Positions 39,001 through 51,226 of a DNA stretch of 64,000 bases are shown here, in pieces; position 1 is the stretch's first letter; each line of letters starts with the position of its first letter. The stretch comes from Chrysemys picta bellii (lineage: Eukaryota; Chordata; Testudines; Emydidae). The translations under genes and the position numbers were made by a program. The stretch spans positions 107,568,434 through 107,632,433 of the forward strand of contig NC_088795.1 of the NCBI RefSeq assembly GCF_011386835.1, read 5' to 3'. The notes below the pieces were generated by a model. It did no database searches. It worked only from the letters and a program-made list of their open reading frames with translations, and had not been told where the DNA came from.

Positions 39001-42000
39001 ATGTCAGTCTCTCAGGATGGGGCACTTACTTGGGCTCCCCCTCTTGGGCAAGAGGACATGATCCCCTTCTGAACAGACAGCATCAGTTTGCTCGATCATT
39101 GATCCAACTTGTGGCCATGTGAAGCTCTGCCTCTTCACAAGTTTTTGTCCTGTGCAACAGCTCAGACACAGAGACATACATAAAGCCAAAAGGAGACCAA
39201 ATCCATTTCTATTTTCAGAATCTCTCTGCATAGGCTAATTGGAAGAGTTCACCTGTTGTCACTCCGGGTGGTCTTTTTATAGAAGAGCAACAAGGCTGCA
39301 GGTGAGTTCAACTGATACCAACTGATTCCCATCGAACAGAGCCTGAATTCTTTCATGTTTCAGCAGATATGCTCCATTCTGGCAACACTGACTTCCCTTG
39401 ACACCAAAGCACACAGGTGTTTGAATGGGACTTTTGTCCTCTTCCAAGAGTGCTGAGGAAGGTGAAGGAACACAAGGCAGAGATGACTGCTAAATCCCAA
39501 ATCAAAATCCATAGCTATATTATGAATCAAAGGAAAAACTAAGTGCTTTTATTTTTAAAGCACAAAAGCAGTTTTATATTAAAGGAATAAAATGTTCTTT
39601 AGAAAAGCACCATGAAGACGGAGAAAGTACCTAATGGCAGCTGCCTTCAGGAGGTCAGTTGCTTCAGCATGAACTACACTAACCTCACTGAGAGATGGTT
39701 TAACTTTTGCCATTTTTTGACAATTTCTTAAGGATAGCTATCCTCTTGTGGAACCCTCCCTTCACAATCTTCTAATCCAACCCCCGTTTCCATGAGAAAA
39801 ATACAGTGGTTGGTTAGACAAAAACGTAACGGTTGGTAAATGCTACTAGAGAAAATAAACTGGCTTTAATGTAAAGGGTGTAGCTGCTTGGATAAATCCT
39901 CAGTTTTCCATTTGGGCTGTTTATTTCTTTGCCTAGGGTTAAAGGACTTCACATCAGTACTTACTCTCCCTGCCTTGCCTGCAGCAACCTTTGCTTTTAT
40001 CTATTGTTTTGTAGTTTGCTTCTGCCTCGTGTGTTTAGTACTACTCCAATTTTCACCCACAAAATATAAACACAGTTGATCAAAAGTGGACAAGGGCAGC
40101 TGCATGAGGAGTAAAGAGCTGCCTGGTATTGTGGCCTATTAAGATGCTATGTTCTGTTTCTGAGGGGTTTTTTTGGGCATGACATTGAGGAGGACAGATG
40201 GGTTTTTGAGAACTATTTTTAAAGTGTGGTTGACTAAAAAGCCACTGGGTGAGGAGCAGGGAGACAGAGATAAAGATCATGGTTTTTAAACAGCCAGACT
40301 TTTAAAAACAAATTGTTTATAGGGATATTCTTACACACACTTTTAAAAATTAGAGAGTGAATTTACATGCATGTGTGTCAAGAACTAAGGTCACCAAAAA
40401 CTGTAGTTACTGAAAAATACAGAAGTTGGTCTCCCCAGCCAGTTCAATTTACTAAGAATACACCAGCATTGCACATCAATGTCACTCATCACAGCATGAT
40501 TACTGAATATTTTACAGTATTATAGCCTTATAGACAAGTATGAATTAAGTTGAAAAATCTTATATCCTGGAACGGTTCCTGGTATTATCCAATTTTCAAT
40601 ACTTGGAGTGAAATACATGTGGGAGTATTACACCGACCTTTTAAAGTCATTGTGCCCACTACCTAGAGCAGAATATCCTCAGTTGGTTCTTGGGTTTTTT
40701 TTTTCTAAACGTTAATTGCTCAGACCCGGAAATCTTGCTTTGCAACTGTCTATTCCTAAGTCAATTATTAATAATAAAATTGAAGCTTTATTCTGCATTG
40801 CATCTTTCATATAAACTTACATTCCAAATCACTTGGCAGAATTAAATAACTACAGAGAAAATAGCAGTATGATAAAAATTAAAAGGTAAGTGCGAGGGGA
40901 AATAATACACATACATATATATTTAATTCATTCTCAGCTAGGATTTGAAATGATACAGCAAACTGATCAGATGCAAGAGATCTAGTAATTAAACACACGT
41001 GGAGGAAGAGAGCAATCAGTCATTGCTAGCCAAGAAGAGAGGAGAGAGTAAAGGTAGGAGACATATGCAAGGTCAGTTGGAGTAAAGGTTACTGAGTTGA
41101 ACAATTTTGAACTGGATACTAGAAAGAACAGGGAGCAAATGGGGATAGATGTTTGAGGTGGAGAGCGATGTTATCAGGCTACTTTGCATGTGACAGAACC
41201 AGACAACTCTCTACACTTCATGAAGCACTGAAATTTGGGGAGGTCTTATGGAAGCAAGTTGCACTACACAACCAGGGAATGGTAAATATTGAAGATGAGG
41301 ATTTTAGAGATGGTATTGAGACAGTGACTTCAATAAGGAGAATTATACCTTGCCCAAAAATAGGGAACTGGTGTCAGGCACATCTGTAGATGACAGTGAA
41401 GGCAAGTGGAAGCTATCAGCTGAGAAGGGAAACAGATAAAGTTATGGTTGACATGAAATCGGTTTCTCAAATTTAGATTGGGAGGCTGGCCTGCAAATTT
41501 CACCAGTTCATGGGTTATGTTTTCTTTAGGAATTTAGCAGCAAATGCATGGAATGGTTCAGCAGTGCCCTGTAACAGATTATGGGTGCTATGACGGGAGG
41601 AATAACGAGAAGATGCCCATGTCAAAGCCACATCTGCCTCTCTAGTAGCTAAATTTTTTCACCCATGTTAATCTGTTAGCCCTGATTTACTGAACAAACT
41701 CCATCTGAGTAAACATATTACCTATTTAAAATGCTCTCTGTCATTTCAATTGAGGAAGTTCTCCCCCACCCACTTCCTCTCCTTTACAACACAGAGACTT
41801 GTGTGGTGTTGCTAATGTGCAATCAGTGCTACACTCCAAATCTAGAGATCACTACATTTCAGTGCTCAATAGAACAAGTATGCAGTTCTCTGGAAAACCT
41901 CCTTGAAAGGAAGGTGCTATGTGGTTATTTGCGCCTATATTCATGGTTTTAAATCTCCCACACAACTCCACAGATGTAACTCTTTTCCAAAAGCCCCACA

Positions 42001-42994
42001 ATTCTTGATCTCCCCAAATAGCAGAGTCCCACTCAGGGAAAATAACCCAGAGGCAACAGCGAGTGGACTCTGCCACTGTTCCAATCAATTCAGAGAATGG
42101 ATACCAAGGCGAGAGGCATCTTATAAATACACAGACAGCTGGAAATGATGGCCTGAGGAAGCTGTTAGGTCAGAAGCAGAATGTCTCTTCTAGCACCAAT
42201 GCCCAGCCACTCTGAGGAGGAGAGTTACCAATGATTTGTGTGTGCGAGTGTGTGTACGTGCGCGCAGAGAAAATCTGCCCCATAATCTAGGCAACTTTTA
42301 CCGCCCCAAAAAACCATACTACAGCAGCTGTTCTCCCCCACATAAATCGAAGAATTAAAAACCCATCCTTCCCAAACATACTAGTCCTCAAACATCTCCC
42401 ACTGCTAGAGCTTTGAGTTACTTTGGCCTCAATGGCACTGCAAACTAGTGGCAAACCACACTAACCAACAAAAAAACAAATTAAAAAAAAAACAACCAAA
42501 CAAAGCATTCTTGCCATTTCACTGACAAGACTGAATCATTTAGGTCTCAAGCTCTGTAGACAGAGAATAGGAGAACTCTGTCCCCTCTGTCACCACTCAG
42601 TACCTTGTATAGCTGATCTTCAAAGTACCAGCAAACTGCTGATCTCCTAGGTTCTGGGAAACAGCTTCTTACTCCTTGAGCAACAAAGTCAAGCTTCCCG
42701 ATCACTAGAAGCCCATGTTCCTTCACCCCTTCAATCCCTACCCACGATGACCATTAATAGACACAACTAATTCTGTCACTTCCAACTCTCTTAACAAGGC
42801 AGTCACCGTCTGAATCGTCTGCCCCTGCCAGATACCAAACTCCACAGATGAAGATCCAAGTGAACTAGATACAAGGAGGATCCATGGAGAAGGTGACAGG
42901 AGTAAGAGATCATGCAGAGCCCTCTATTTAAAATGATCCACTAGCAAAAATCTAAGCTAGAACACTTTCTTTATATTGCCTTCCCCTTCTGCCA
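39001..42994. other. Upstream intron, no clear feature
   Basis: Four kilobases without recognised gene or classified repeat. 39001-39480 and 41040-41420 read like old interspersed repeats but could not be assigned. A short alternating GTGTGTGCG tract lies at 42239-42266. Confidence 0.35.
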
Positions 42995-43676
42995 TAACAA
43001 TAGCATATTGCCTCTGTATAAATCCATGGTATGCCCATATCTTGAATGCTGAGTGCACATGTGGTCGCCCATCTCAAAAAAAGATATATTGGAATTGGAA
43101 AAGGTTCAGAAAAGGGCAACCAAATGATTAGGCGTATGGAACGGCTTTGGTATGAGGAGAGATTAATAAGACAGACTTTTCAGCTTGGAAAAGAGACAAC
43201 TAAGGGGGAATATGATTGAGATGTATAAAATCATGATTGGTGTGGAGAAAGTAAATAAGGAAGAATTATTTTACTCCTTCTCATAACACAAGAACTAGGG
43301 GTCACCAAAGGAAATTAATAGGCAACAGGTTTAAAACAAATAAAAAAAGTAGTTCTTCACACAATGCACAGTCAACCCGTGGAACTCTTTGCCAGAGGAT
43401 GTTGTGAAGGCCAAGACTATAACAGGGTTCAAAAAAGAACTAGATAAATTCATGGAAGAAAGGTCCATCAATGTCTATTAGCCAGGATGGCAGGGATGGT
43501 GTCCCTAGCCTCTGTTTGACAGAGGCTGGGAATGAGCGACAGGGAATGGATCACTTTATGCTTACCTGTTCTGTTCATTCCCTCTGGGGCACCTGGCATT
43601 GGCCACGGTTGGAAGATAGGACACTGGACTAGATGGACCTTTGGTCTGACCCAGTAAGGCCGTTCTTCTGTTCTTA
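42995..43676 (+). mobile_element. CR1 LINE 3' portion
   Basis: About 680 bp matching the 3' part of the CR1 at 38340-39000 in the same orientation: AAATCCATGGTATGCCCATA, TATGAGGAGAGATTAATAAG, the CATTCCCTCTGGGGCACCTG region, and the terminal TTTGGTCTGACCCAGTAAGG and TTCTTCTGTTCTTA. 5'-truncated. Confidence 0.85.
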
Positions 43677-44481
43677 ATAAAAAGACTAACAAATTCAAAT
43701 AGCTACACATTCTTTTGGCAGGTAATCTTAGATCAAGAAATAAAGTAATTTGCAAAATCACTACACTCAGTGTCAGTACAGCAAAGTTTGATGGCAGTAA
43801 TTTCTTTAGGCTGGTAAATGGTTTCTAGTAAAATGAATACAGCAAGTCCTCCTTCTAGAGCAAGTCCAAACAATCATTATATTGTATTATGAAATGTCCC
43901 TGTTCAATTCAATCAATCTCTCAATTTTCAGTTTTGTTTTTCCAGATACATTAACCTGACGTTACATACACTACCTAGGTGGTTTTCAGGACAGTGTAGT
44001 TTAAATGAAAAGTGCAATACTAAGAGTATGCTCAAATTTACAATTTGCTCAAAGGTATAAAAAGAGAGCATTACCTTTTAATCCTTAGCCTCTGAAAGAC
44101 GTTAAAGTTCATTGGCAAATAGTTTTGAAAGTGTGCATGCATCTGTAAAGTCACATTGACTTCCTTAAATATTCTTTGTGCATCATGTACTACTATGTGG
44201 GTTTCACATTTTACTACCATAATTCTCTCCATAAAGGGCATATTCTGTAACACATGAAAAGCTATAATTTAGCTGTGTTTCAGAATCATTAAGTCAAGTT
44301 ACTGAAATCTTCGAACTACTTTGCCTCCCTTTGCAATTCACTTCAGTATAGCTGTGTGTGACATTCTTTTAGTGTATTGCCAACTGTAGGAGAAGCTTTG
44401 CCCAGCCTCGTTTTCTTTTACTAGTTAGCCCTTCTGGAAAAAACAGTATTAGATAATGATGGGGCAACACCACTGAACACA
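43677..44481. other. Upstream intron, no feature recognised
   Basis: Nothing recognised. Confidence 0.4.
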
Positions 44482-44483
44482 TA

Positions 44484-44677
44484 CACCTCTATCCCGATAG
44501 AACGCTGCCCTCGGGAGCAAAAAAAAAAATCTTACCGCGTTATATCGAACTTGCTTTGATCCGCTGGAGTGCGCAGCCCTGCCCCCCCCCCCCCCCCCCC
44601 CCCCCCCGGAGCACTGCTTTACTGCATTATATTCGAATTTGTGTTATATCGGGTCGCATTATATCGGGGTAGAGGTG
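44484..44677. mobile_element. Tc1/mariner-type MITE, copy 2 (inverted relative to copy 1)
   Basis: 194 bp with ends CACCTCTATCCCGATA and, from the right, CACCTCTACCCCGATA, flanked by TA (44482-44483, 44678-44679). Its interior is the reverse complement of the element at 34522-34716, including a C run at 44583-44607 where copy 1 has its G run. Confidence 0.87.
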
Positions 44678-44679
44678 TA

Positions 44680-45753
44680 TTTATAATCACATTAAGCACA
44701 AGATTCTCTTCAGTACAACTATATTTAACTGAAAGCTATACTTTAAAAAGATACTGTTGTGTATTCTAGGTCCCCTTAACTTCAAACTTCTCTTCTCATA
44801 GATTTGTCTCTCAGACCCGGTAGAGGGCGGGTCTCTCCCCTTTAAGGCTTTAGAGGCAAAGCAGGGTCAGAACACCACAAATGCAACCTGCCAGGATGGA
44901 CTCATGGTAAAACTCAAAAATACTACACACATACCACTTATGGTTAGTTATCTACACTTTCCAACAGGTCCCAAATATTTATCCAGAACTGCCTCTAGCA
45001 AGCATCATCCTAAAACAAAGGCCTGCTGGACATGACTCAGAAGAGAAATTTACAAGCAAGCGTTGACAAATTTCTAGTTTTCAAGCAAGAGCATGTCTGC
45101 AAATCCCTCAGACTACGAAGAGAAAATTCAACTAAAAAGTATAAAGAGTAGAATATGGTGAAATTCCACCCTCTCCAGAAGGGCTTATACTCTGTTCTAA
45201 ATATTTTATTTTTTTAGAACATTTTAAAATGTTTGACTGTCACCTACCAGAAGCTGCATCTGAATACACTGTGGAAGGAAGGGGCAGGGAATGAGAGAGA
45301 AAAAAAACATGATCCACATTTGGGGTATTTTTATCCCTGTAATCAGCATTGGGCAATTGAAAGGTATGATTTTGTGAGACCTAAAATACCAACCAGCTGC
45401 CCAAGAAAACTAGTTTAATCGCTGCAGAAATTATTACATTTCAGGGGACTCAATCTTCAGAAACAAATGCAAATCCAGGGAGCCAGCCTCGTAGAATTGA
45501 AGTCTACATTGTGGAGTGCAGATGTTAGACATTTCAGGGTCAGCATTCTCTCTCCGCTTCCTTAAGTCTCTCCAGTACCAAAACAGCTTAAATGGGCTAT
45601 ACTTTAAAGCCAGCTAGCATTGAGGAGGTTCTCTAGCAGTAGGAAACCTGCAGTGCAACAAACAGAGAAAGTTAGCTGGCCTGTGCTAAGCCTAGCATAA
45701 TGGGATCCTGGTCTGTCGACTGGGACTTGTAGGTGCTACAGTAATACAAATCT
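44680..45753. other. Upstream intron, no feature recognised
   Basis: Nothing recognised. Confidence 0.4.
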
Positions 45754-46208
45754 AGGCCTTGTCTACACTTACGGCAGTGTAGAGTACAGATACTGCACGT
45801 ACCTCTAGGATGAGATATAAATAAGGTAAACAGCAAGGCATGGATTAGGTGAATAAAGATGCACCTGAATCCTGTGCGTATGTACCCTATATGGCTCTCT
45901 GCATGCCCAAGCAGTGCCTAACACATCTACACTGCCTGCCAGAGCCTTTCCTTGCCACAGTGAAAGGCTCTGGCAGTTCCTGGCTGCTGGAGACTTTCAC
46001 TGCCACAAGATGCTGCTGGAATCTTTCCCCACTGCAGAAAAAGGCCCTAGCAGCAAGTAAAGGGCTTGGCAGGTTCCCGCCGCCAGGGCATTTCCCTGCT
46101 GCCAGAGCCTTTCACTATCACATTTGGCTATGCACTGCTGTATGGACACAGCTTTTCAATTCAGCATGTAGCTACACAGGCATGGCATGTAGGGTAAGTG
46201 TAGACAAG
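45754..46208. mobile_element. Harbinger-like MITE with CTTGTCTACACTTAC ends
   Basis: About 455 bp. The left end reads GGCCTTGTCTACACTTACGG and the right end, inward, CTTGTCTACACTTACCC. The interior has imperfect repeats of a CTCTGGCAG / CCTGGCTGCTGGAGA type. The exact termini and target duplication are not certain. Confidence 0.65.
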
Positions 46209-49200
46209 TAATTTTATAGTCTAAGCACTCCACTTATGTCAAACTCTTTCTCTGGGTTTGCCAAAGCAAGCTGAGTTATACACTTGTTTGGGTACCTTGC
46301 TCATGTTTCTGACGAGTAAGAATAGTACCATATATAGGAACTTTGAATATCCTTATGTTACTAGGCCAAAATGCAAAACTAGGCAAAACATTTTCATGGT
46401 GCATGTGCTCACATGAACTGCACTGTAATTACAGATAAGTCCCTACATGAAATCCAACTCTTGTTTTCTTTTCACTTTAAATTATATGCAAAGAGGGAAA
46501 ACGTTTGCAGCCTTTATTCTTCTGATGTATCAAGGACACCTAAACGGATTGTCTACAATAAAGTTGGATGGGAGAGGAGAGATTTTAATTTTCTCACTAG
46601 AAATATCAGTTCTACATTCCTTGTTTTTTCCAGAGGACTCATTAGATTATAACAATCTGAGAAAACGAAATCTGAGCAAGGCTAAGAGAAAATTAGTTGG
46701 GCTAATTAAATATTATTTTGTGTTTCTGCTAAACAGCAAATGCTCCATACTGAATAGGGCTCCCCTATTGAAAAAGTTCAGCACATCTATCCCCTCATTA
46801 AAAGACTTAAAATGTTCCTGCCCATGTTCTCTAGTCCTCCAAGAAGATCTCCATCACAAACTGGCAGCTCAGCACTAAATGCTGCTAAATATTACAAGGT
46901 TAAGAACAAAAAGTGTGTATGGAAGGAGAGTGAGGAAAAGGACAGATTTTTGCTGTCTTGTGGGAGGAAGGAGATGCAGGAGTCTTCCAGCCTGGCCACG
47001 CAAAGTGAAGTAAGTGTCAAAGAAGATCCCCCAGCTAGGGACTGGGATGAATGGAGAATTGTGACAGGAATAGAGAATGGGGGGAGTGCAAAAGGTTTAC
47101 GAGGAAAGAGAAGAAGCTCAGTTTCAGCCATGTTAGCTCCAAATGGCCAGTGAGTCCTCTAAAAAGAAAAGTTATAGTGCCTTTAAAAAGAAAGGTTCAC
47201 CTAAAATGTAGGATTGGACAGAGTGACACAGATCAGACATAGGTAGGTGACTCTTAAATCTACCAACACAAAGACAGTAACTGAAACTATGCAAGCGAAT
47301 GAAGTCACCCAAGGACAAGATGTAGAGGAACGGGGGTGGGGGAGTGGAGGAGCACTTTGTGGGACCTTCACAGGGTGAAGGGGGAGAAGGATAAAAAAGG
47401 AGGCGATGCTGAAGGAGGAGTAATCAGAAGGTGATGCTGGACTACAGATTCCACAGCAGATGTTTCATTCTGGCATGGCAATTACTATGTCCCTCCCAGT
47501 CACGTAAGAGAACCAGAAAAAGTGTCTATTCGTCTGTTATATAGGTTTGTGTGGTACTGTGTCAGTTTACAGCTTATGATATTAACAGGTAAACCATAGT
47601 TCAAAAAGTTATCAGACAAAACAGAAAGCAGAAGATTTGAACTTATTTTTAAATTTATAAATGATTGTTCAGTCTTATAGCGTAAACATCTGCAATGTTC
47701 TTTTAAAGCAACTATCTGGGCCAAAAAGGAGTACCCGGTAATTAAGGTTTGTTTTCAAATCCTGTTTTTTGGAACAACACTCCTATACCAATACAGACTG
47801 TTTTCAAAATTCTCTCATGGGTCAAGATCATGCCTACTACACCTCTGGTATGAAGATCAGTTTTATCATCACGTTTAACAGCAAAATAAGTTGTAGTGCT
47901 CCAAGTTGTTGATACACAGAATCACTACATGCTTTAAAAATGATTTTCATTCATAGCAGGAACTGTTCACACTGAGAAAAGAATCTAAGGAAGTATGTTA
48001 CTATAGAGATAGGAACAAATAGTGTTCCCAATGTCCCTTCACACCCACCCTGTCAGGATATTCTTTGGCTTTTAAAAAGAAAAACATCCATACTGCTACA
48101 TGCAACAGCAGTTAAGTGAAGTGCAATCTGCTATAGATATTCAAAACTAAAACCAATTGCAAAGGTACAGAATTCTGGAATAGCTGCAGACTTTAAAACT
48201 TGCAATATTTTAACAGAGTTACCAGCTCTGCTCTAACTCCACCCCACTTCAAAGCTCATCTTTACACATTGATACTACCTATGCAAATTAAATCTAGAAA
48301 CTTTCATGCTGCAGAGCCACTTTATACAATTCATCTGACAAGAGCCACATGGAAGACAAGTAGAGGGAAGCCTGAAAGTTATGAATATTTGTATTACTGT
48401 AAGGCTTGGAGGCGTCATTATGCTAGAAACTGCACAGAGTAAGGTGGCCTCTGCCCTAAAGAGCTTACAATGTAAATACACAAGCCAGATATCAGAACAG
48501 GAAAACGTGATGTAACATACAAGCAAGGCAAACAAGTTAGTTTGCAAGTCATGTTAATTTTACAGTGTTTTTTTTTTTAATTTTTAAATTTATTTGAGAG
48601 GTATTTTAATTTATTTTATTTATTGTGACATCCTGAGCTCTTGGCAGCAGTAGTGAATCCCTGCCCACAACTCAGATAAAATTCTTGTACAAGACAGACA
48701 CATTCTTCACAGACTACTGTCTGGTCTATGGCAAGTATATTGGGCTGGGAGACACAATAAGCCCATAGATTTTTATCTTGCCTCTTCTACTGATTATGGC
48801 TAATACTGCTGGGCAGTTTACAATTTTTCTTGCTGACCAAGTCACCATAGCCATAGCTTAGAAGGCTGATGACTATTATTCCCCTAATTTTAAAAGAAAC
48901 ATAAACTGTATTTGAATATAAATGTCACAAATATAAAACTAAGCAAGCCATCTATTCCTTCTGTCTTTTCCTCCCTATATTCTACCTCTCAACTTGCTAT
49001 GTCTGATTCAACAGAATTAACAGAGGTGGAAGGGAACAGTGAAATATTTTAATTTACCAAAACATTTCTTTCTTGGATTCCAATCTCTTCTCATGCAGCC
49101 AATCCTTACCATGCTTTGGCATTATAGGTTACATCTACTTCGATTTTAATGATTCAGGCGTATTACAAAAGTGATACATATCACGCAGTTGTTATCTTTT

Positions 49201-50279
49201 ATGTTAATGTGAATTTATATTATTTTCTACAAGTTAATGTCTTCACAAATTTGAAAAAATTCTGCTGAGATAGCTCCTGGGGTCCATCCAACAGGTCTGA
49301 ATTGCCCTGGTCTACAAGCAAAAAGGAAGGCAACCCATTCAACAAGATTAGCAGAGGTGAGAGTAAGGTAAAGAAAATTAGCAATTATTTCACAAATGTT
49401 TCTGTAAAAATACTTTATATGCACCTTACATTGTTTAGGAAGAGATTAAGCAAATATTTATAGCGGTGGCGAACTAGTGGTACATCAGATGAAGTTATAG
49501 CAGAATTGCCTTTTTTATAGGACCTTTTAGTTCTGGTATGATTTAACTATTTCTGGAGAAAATAAAGGAAATGACGAATTTGAGCATGTCTGAACTTCCT
49601 TAAGTACTTTGGGTTCCAAAGTTATTGGAAAGTCAGAGTTTTCTTCCCCCGCATCCCTCCCCCCTCCCCAAATATCCACCTTTCCCAGAACACTTTTGGT
49701 GAAAAATGACAAAAGGTACAACAAAGAAAATGCAAATGAATTACATGTTGTTGAAAAAAGTCAAAATTCTTAACAATTAACTAGTTAACTCAGTGATGTC
49801 TGATCAGTTGGCAACAGTATAATGGTGGGTAGAATCTACATCAACATTTCCTAGCCGCCTCACAGTTCTCTCTCTAGTTTCCCCAGCCATATAGATTACA
49901 AGATAGCAATTTTTTTAGGGCAACCTGGCTTCAGTTCCATTGCAGAAATGAAGAGAACTGCAAGTGGAAATGAGGTGCACCCTAGAAAATGGGAAGTGTG
50001 TAGGAAAACAGCAGCCACCTTAATTGATCGAAGTCCCTGGTTTCACTCCAACTGAGGACAATGATACACAGTGGACATCTTTACAAGGAGCAGTCTCACT
50101 TCCACATGCAGTGAATACATGAAACATCTTGGATAATTTGTCTCTAAACTAAACGGGATAATCTTAGAGTTTCAAGTTAATTTGTTGTGCCAAAGGAGCA
50201 CTGGCTTGGATTTTGCAAAGGGCACCCAAATCCCATTGATTTTAAATCTGCCTGGCTTAGACCTCAGCCACTCTCTCTA
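46209..50279. other. Upstream intron, no clear feature
   Basis: Four kilobases without recognised gene or classified repeat. AT-rich low complexity at 48567-48630. Open frames at 46447-46878 and 46812-47153 have no recognisable domain and no splice support as STIM2 exons (wrong strand). Confidence 0.4.
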
Positions 50280-50500
50280 AGGTCTTGTTTACACTAGAAA
50301 GTTGTACCACTTCAATTGTACCAGTATGGTGGTACATTGCCAGTGTCAATGAGGCTGTACCAGTACAAAGGTGCTTCATACTGGTATAGCTATTCCCATA
50401 ATTCCCATTTCACTGGTGCTTTTAAATAAGGCACCATCATACTGGTATAACTACATCTACATTAGGGATTGCACCGGTTTACCTCACTTAAAAAAAAAAA
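50280..50500. mobile_element. Partial Harbinger-like MITE
   Basis: Starts TAAGGTCTTGTTTACACTAG, similar to the MITE ends in this window, and contains repeated GTACCAGTA / ACTGGTATA words. The right end is not clear. It lies next to the Penelope-like insertion. Confidence 0.5.
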
Positions 50501-50537
50501 AATCACACCTCTAGATCACAGTTATAACAGTACAAAA

Positions 50538-50596
50538 GTTTAATCCTGATCTGATGGTGTCAAATTTGCAAATGAACTGGAGCTCAGCAGTTTCTC
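50538..50596 (-). repeat. Inverted 59-bp fragment at the 5' edge of the Penelope-like element
   Basis: The exact reverse complement of 50877-50935 (and of 53757-53815), with one base shared with the start of the direct repeat at 50596. Inverted scraps at the 5' side are a known outcome of Penelope-type integration. Confidence 0.92.
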
Positions 50597-51221
50597 ATTA
50601 CTGGACCTAACCAGATCAGCTACAACATCACCGGCTCATTCACCTGCACGTCCACTAATGTTATATATGCCATCATATGCCAGCAATGCCCCTCTGCTAT
50701 GTACATTGGCCAAACTGGACAGTCACTACGCAAGAGGATAAATGGACACAAGTCAGATATCAGGAATGGCAATATACAAAAACCTGTAGGAGAACACTTC
50801 AACCTCCCTGGCCACACAATAGCAGATGTAAAGGTTGCCATCTTACAGCAAAAAAACTTCAGGACCAGACTCCAAAGAGAAACTGCTGAGCTCCAGTTCA
50901 TTTGCAAATTTGACACCATCAGATCAGGATTAAACAAAGACTGTGAATGGCTATCCAACTACAGAAACAGTTTCTCCTCCCTTGGTGTTCACACCTCAAC
51001 TGCTAGCAGAGCACCTCACCCTCCCTGATTGAACTAACCTCGTTATCTCCACACTGATATATACCTGCCTCTAGAGATTTCCATTACTTGCATCTGAAGA
51101 AGTGAGGTTCTTACCCACGAAAGCTTATGCTCCCAATACTTCTGTTAGTCTCAAAGGTGCCACAGGACCCTCTGTTGCTTTTTACAGATTCAGACTAACA
51201 CGGCTACCCCTCTGATACTTG
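50596..51221 (+). repeat. Upstream pLTR of the Penelope-like element
   Basis: 626 bp, identical base for base to 53476-54101. It contains the in-frame 3' end of the element's coding sequence: the GIY-YIG domain and C-terminus up to TGA at 51026-51028. The non-coding end with the conserved ACGAAAGCTTATGCTC and GACTAACACGGCTACCC words follows. It lacks the reverse transcriptase part and is best seen as a 5'-truncated tandem copy. Confidence 0.93.
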
Positions 51222-51226
51222 ACACC

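Noticed and set aside
50620..50958. Minus-strand open frames repeated at 53500-53838
   Set aside because: They are antisense shadows of the GIY-YIG coding region, and identical only because the two pLTRs are identical.
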